A DNA stretch of 64,000 bases from Petrolisthes cinctipes (taxonomy: Eukaryota > Arthropoda > Malacostraca > Decapoda > Porcellanidae). The notes beneath the pieces are model-generated. The model saw only the letters and a program-made list of their open reading frames with translations, was not told where the DNA came from and made no database searches. Below are positions 57,972 to 64,000 of this stretch, piece by piece (the stretch's first letter is position 1; each line of letters opens with the position of its first letter). The stretch covers positions 309,277 through 373,276 of the forward strand of contig JAWQEG010000366.1 in the NCBI GenBank assembly GCA_033782935.1, in the 5' to 3' direction. The position numbers were made by a program, and so were the translations under genes.

Positions 57972-58073
57972 TCTTGGGCACAGTTGCGAGACTCGGTGTC
58001 GTGATCAGCATCGTAAGTGGAGAATTGTTGGTTGTTATGGTAAGCCATACTGTCACCTGCAGTGCCACTGTAC
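57972..58073 (-). CDS. Fibrinogen-related protein gene, exon 3
   Basis: 102 bp between acceptor CCCTGGCAG and donor GTGAGT. It encodes [20 protein letters not shown] followed by [13 protein letters not shown], including the acidic calcium-site loop (DADHD) and the first Cys of the terminal disulfide. Incoming phase (one base completing Gly) and outgoing phase (two bases) match exons 2 and 4 exactly. Confidence 0.88.
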
Positions 58074-58446
58074 CTGCCAGGGTAGGGTTACATTTATTGA
58101 ACATGTTCTGTACCTCTAATTGGATTTTATTCATACGTGCATAAAGGTTACATAACGCCATACTTCCTGATGCACAATGAGTTTTCTATAATAATAAAAT
58201 GATAGCCATGTCTGTAGTGTCTTCCTTAATCAGAATGGCATTTTTTAGCCTTAGAAATGTGTTAATATGGTCGTATAGGACACATGTACTTGTTTTTGTT
58301 GCTCAATATATTCATACTATCAGACATTTTCATGTTTCGCTAACCTCTGCTCAATTACAGGTAACTTGAATATAGACTATTATATATGTATCACCTTCCC
58401 CAAGAGAGCTTAACAGTGCCTCTGCCCTTTCTAACTCTCTGCTTAC
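58074..58446 (-). other. Intron 2 of the fibrinogen-related gene
   Basis: GTAAGC donor at 58446-58441, acceptor CAG before 58073. Confidence 0.8.
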
Positions 58447-58922
58447 CCGCTGACTGTGATGCGGTAATGGTCTTGAGTTGGACCCACTTGGAAGTTGGTG
58501 TACTTGGCCCAGCGGTGCTCCCCCTCGTAGTCAGTCAAGTCTATCCGCAGCTCCTGTTGGGACCAGGATGTCATTGTATGGAGGTTATCCAGCCCTAGCC
58601 AGAATTCCCCCGACATGTCTCCAAACCCCCGCACGTAGTCGATCCAGGGGCGGATGAAATTCTCGCGGGTGGACAGGTTTGTTCGGTGCTGGAAGATGGT
58701 CCATCCTCCATTGTCTATCGTGTGGTCACACAACACGACAACCCCGTCCTGTGGCCGCCCAGGAAAGGGGTACACCTGACGCACACCTCGGCCACTGTCG
58801 CCCTCGGCCAGCAGGTCCTGGCAGTGTCTGGGTCGCCACAGCCACTCTCTGTCTCTCTGTGAATTCTGGTTTTGACATTGTTGCATGGCCGGCTTCAACT
58901 CCTGCATCACTTCACGCAACAC
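58447..58922 (-). CDS. Fibrinogen-related protein gene, exon 2
   Basis: The exon starts in phase 0 after the acceptor GTGTGTTTCAG. It encodes a short helical linker (VLREVMQELKPAMQQC) and the first two thirds of a fibrinogen domain: RHCQDLLAEG, GVVVLCDH, GGWTIFQHR, GFGDMSGEFWLGLDNLH, ELRIDLTDYEGEHRWAKYTNF, HYRITVSG. It ends two bases into a Gly codon at donor GTAAGC. Such domains in arthropod techylectin/ficolin-like proteins bind acetylated sugars and act in innate immunity outside the cell. Confidence 0.9.
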
Positions 58923-59360
58923 CTGAAACACACATGGACACTACAGTCTTATAGTGAGCCGGATTACGTATATGGTATTGTAAGTATGGTGTTCAAAGTA
59001 TTGGTGTTAATTTGGATAAATATGAAGCAGTATATGACTTGAGTTGATAGGTGTGTGTGTGTGTGTGTGTGTGTGCTTTATTTCATCTTTTCTTTTTTGA
59101 GATATTTGAAGTCGGTGGTAAACTGTTGAAGGAACTGAAGATCTTCTAAGATAATGGAAGCCGGACATGAATGAGGATTGTCAGTTAGGGAAGGGGATCG
59201 TAGAAGTTACTTTAGTCTTGCCTCTTTTCTCTTCATCTCCTTAATGCAAGAGTTAGTCGTTACTCTCAGTCTTTTATATCTACAACTGGCCAACTTTGGA
59301 ACACTAATTTCGCCTATCTTTTCTTTTTATTGTGGGCATTGTTATAACAACATTACTTAC
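58923..59360 (-). other. Intron 1 of the fibrinogen-related gene
   Basis: GTAAGT donor at 59360-59355. Contains (GT)n at 59049-59075. Confidence 0.8.
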
Positions 59361-59615
59361 CTCTATAAATGCTGAGTTGTTTGGTTCCTCAATTTGATTG
59401 CACCGTGAAAGGGAGGAGGCGATACAAGTCGGGTTGTATCCTGCTAGCTCAAGAAACGATGACACGAAGGTCGTCTTGCAGTCATTACCATTACACGGGG
59501 CTGTTGTGACTGCAGAAGGTACTTGGTAGAGACCCAAGTCAGGAGGCACATCTGCAATCACTCCATTTCCAAACACCAAAAGTAACGCATACAGCATCTC
59601 ACACTTGGCTAACAT
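59361..59615 (-). CDS. Fibrinogen-related protein gene, exon 1
   Basis: Eighty-five codons from ATG (or the second Met, MLYALLLVFGN) to donor GAG|GTAAGT, phase 0. Residues about 1-21 form a signal peptide with probable cleavage after VIA. The remainder is a short Cys-containing region (PCNGNDCK, NPTCIASSLSRC) that may support oligomerisation. It joins VLREVM of exon 2. No TATA box was assigned, and a further 5' non-coding exon is possible. Confidence 0.8.
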
Positions 59616-60171
59616 CGTGGTGTTGTCTGTTGTGGTTTAAAGGTGGAAATCACATGAATAAAAAAGATAATTAACCCACTAAGACAGAAACATCATCTTT
59701 CAAATAACAGTCGGAAGTACAAATTTTCCCTAACTTTTCGTAGCGTCTCTTCTGCCTGTTGTAATTATTACCACTTTTACTTTGAATGCTAATGGTTTCT
59801 ACTCAGAGTATTAATAAATTACTTAACAGCATTTCGGTTGTAAGCTGAAATATTACAGTGCCAATAAAATAATATATAATTTTGAAAGTATTGATAAAAT
59901 AACATATATATATATCTACTATACAAAGTACATTTTCTGTTCGTCTGTCAGCTTCTTCTCCCAACTTCTCCCTTAATATTCATATAATCTGGCCTTAAAC
60001 CTACATAACTGAAATTCTTATGACGCAAGGGAAGTTTCCAGACCAACGCACCCGTATACGAGTGTTACATGCACGCATCTGTGATTATGTTACACACAGT
60101 TGGCAGAGGAAATGCCCCAGCATATCTTCACATGCCAGGAAACGTACCGAACATGACAGAAAACAAGCCGT

Positions 60172-60177
<6 letters not shown>
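59616..60177. other. 5' flank of the fibrinogen-related gene
   Basis: No promoter element could be assigned with confidence; AT-rich with an (AT)n at 59903-59914. Confidence 0.35.

Positions 60178-60242
<65 letters not shown>
60173..60242. repeat. (CA)n(TA)n microsatellite
   Basis: ACAC run to about 60195 followed by TATA run. Confidence 0.95.
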
Positions 60243-62459
<2,217 letters not shown>

Positions 62460-62624
62460 TTAAGGAGAAATATTCTCGTTGGTAAATTGAAAGGTCTACA
62501 ATCCTTCCAAACTATACCACGAAACAGACAACCTTCATATTTCTCTCATGGGGGATTTGTTTTGTGGCATAGAGTGGAGGAATCGGTAGCCAACCAATTT
62601 ACTCTCAAAAGAATCTCCGGTTAA
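62460..62624. mobile_element. TTAA-bounded MITE
   Basis: 165 bp, TTAAGGAGAAATATTCTCG to GAATCTCCGGTTAA; interior TTGGTAAATTGAAAGG. Confidence 0.75.
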
Positions 62625-62951
62625 GTTGACTGTATCTGATCTGATATGATGATTTGATATGACATACATAGCTTGACCTGCCTCGGCATAATTGGAATTA
62701 ATAATCAACAATTACCAATCCGACCTGACACCCTGATTTAACCAAACTTGACCTGGTCGCCCCATGATTGTAAATGATAAGGTCATAAAACTATAAACTC
62801 TACATTGTATCTTGGTCAAAATTAAAGCAAGCAACATTTAAGCAAAATCAAAGTAAAATTTTATATACAGTTATTTGTAGAGAAAAATTTGCATATTACT
62901 ATCGTATCTAAAAATTATCGTATCTGTAAAAAAATATAAAACATATATAAT
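62625..62951. other. Unassigned sequence
   Basis: AT-rich, no gene. Contains TGACATGACTTGG-like words also seen just before the MITE. Confidence 0.35.
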
Positions 62952-63674
62952 AGTTGTTGTTGTTGAAGTTCCTCAAGTTGTCTGGTCGAACAGCCCCGAG
63001 CTCTTGAGGAAGGCTATGGCTTGAACCGGGCTTTCCCACACTGCCCTCAGTGAGTGTATCTTGTGTTGTTGGCGAGTGTCGTTGTGTTCGTTGTAGTCTT
63101 CCATAATGTGTTTAACAGAATGGGGTGCTGTGTTGCATCCTGGGCAGGTATCTGTGATGGTTCCATCTAGTTTCTTTTGATATGTCAGAAGAGCTGGATG
63201 GTGGCCGCTTTTCAACCTGGCCAGGAGGACTCTGTCTTCGTGGGGAAGGGAGGATTCTGATGGGTGGATGTCAGGGGATCGTGCATGTAGCAGGGTGTTA
63301 TTTTTAAGTTTTTTGATGGATTGGTGGGTGATTTGAGTGTGGATGTGTTTTGAGAGACTGGTTTGGGGTGGGCAGGGTGTAAGAGATGATAGTATTTGTG
63401 TATGGTATCGTGTACTGGGGGTTGTTTTGATGTTTCTTGGCATCTCTGGGTGTTTTGCCATGTAGTGTAGTGGGTGGCGTAGATTTCTGGAGGCTGCAGC
63501 AAGTGTTTGTGTGCCTCTCATGTCAAGGTGGTCCTTAATCTTGAGGATTTTGGTTTCGTGGTGTAAGTGGTCTGTAGGTGTGGTAGCTGTGCAGCCTGTG
63601 ATTGTTCTTAGGGCTCTGTTTTGTATGGTCTGTAGGGTGTTGAGATGAGTCTCAGTGAGGTTTGAGGCCCACAT
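62952..63674 (-). pseudogene. 5'-truncated LINE: end of ORF2
   Basis: A minus-strand frame of 233 codons (63674-62973) encodes the RT thumb (LQTIQNRALRTITGCT) and a C-terminal LARLKSGHHPALL...CPGC...H zinc-type end. It stops at 62973-62975, followed within 25 bp by CAACAACAACAAC, the probable 3' tail. Palm, endonuclease and ORF1 are missing, as in ordinary 5'-truncated copies. The element type resembles jockey-group LINEs without RNase H. Confidence 0.72.
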
Positions 63675-63686
63675 ATATATATATAT

Positions 63687-64000
63687 ATTCCGACACTGGA
63701 CATAGGCTTCATCAAGCCCATTACCATGGCTTAGGTCAACTGCTACTCACTCACACACACACACACGTCACGACTTCCGAACTGGTACCCAGCCGCAGAG
63801 ACAGGGAAGTGAGGGTAATTCCAAAGTAATGCAGCTGTTATGGCACCAGCGAGGGTGCTTTACGACGTTCGGTGGCCTTGTAGTTAGTGCCTGAAACTCA
63901 AATCGTTAGAGTAAATATTCTCAGGCCCTGACCTGTGAGGAATCGATCTCCCAACCTATATGTTACGAGTCCAGCAGACTAACCACTAGGCCACCTTCCC
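63687..64000 (-). mobile_element. tRNA-headed SINE, copy 2
   Basis: Minus strand, reading from the window end: GGGAAGGTGGCCTAGTGG (A box region) and GGTTGGGAGATCGATTCC (B box), then a body matching 43645-43955, including CACGACTTCCGAACTGG. The other end is TCCGACACTGG beside an (AT)n. Confidence 0.8.

Overview
This is a eukaryotic, arthropod-type genomic window and most likely comes from a decapod crustacean. The reasons are the two intron-containing host genes (a fibrinogen-related lectin and a glycine N-acyltransferase-like enzyme), the mix of retroelements (Ty3/mdg4, several LINE groups, Penelope-like elements, tRNA-headed SINEs), and very abundant (AT)n, (CA)n and (TAC)n microsatellites. 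There are no operons, rRNAs, CRISPR arrays or prokaryotic signals. Species identity is inference.

Layout. Positions 1-1136 hold an AT-rich stretch with a MITE end, a 97-bp tandem repeat and the LTR end plus primer-binding site of a second LTR element. Positions 1137-15508 are a Ty3/mdg4 LTR retrotransposon: truncated 5' LTR, PBS, one gag-protease-RT-RNaseH-integrase frame broken by two in-frame stops, and a 3' LTR. That 3' LTR is split by a full-length LINE (9407-15058, minus strand) with a 9-bp target duplication. A hAT-type MITE (16074-16497) and an inverted LTR of the same Ty3 family (17379-19031) follow. Positions 22264-25515 are a CR1/L2-like LINE whose second ORF appears to start with a PARP-type zinc finger. 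Positions 26832-28171 are a 5'-truncated Penelope-like element with a GIY-YIG endonuclease. Positions 28630-32755 are a field of MITEs and a tRNA-derived SINE. Positions 33267-36600 are another LINE with a 2A-like motif before its endonuclease. Positions 38698-42068 carry the only long intact ORF in the window: a 1058-aa reverse transcriptase with an N-terminal cysteine-rich region and a C-terminal restriction-like endonuclease signature.

Host genes. On the plus strand, three phase-compatible exons (45137-45280, 48210-48310, 50516-51053) encode a glycine N-acyltransferase-like GNAT enzyme; its introns are packed with SINEs, TA-flanked MITEs and a 0.9-kb palindrome. On the minus strand, four exons (59615 down to 57623) encode a secreted fibrinogen-related protein with perfectly matching splice phases, but an in-frame TGA replaces the second Trp of the conserved WWY in the last exon.

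The rest is non-coding: MITE families (TTAA-bounded, TA-flanked, snapback), SINEs, minisatellites and unassigned sequence. The observations most worth following are the intact RT plus restriction-like-endonuclease element, the PARP-type finger on the LINE ORF2, the 2A-like motif, the hammerhead-like motifs in the Penelope-type copies, and the TGA in the lectin gene.
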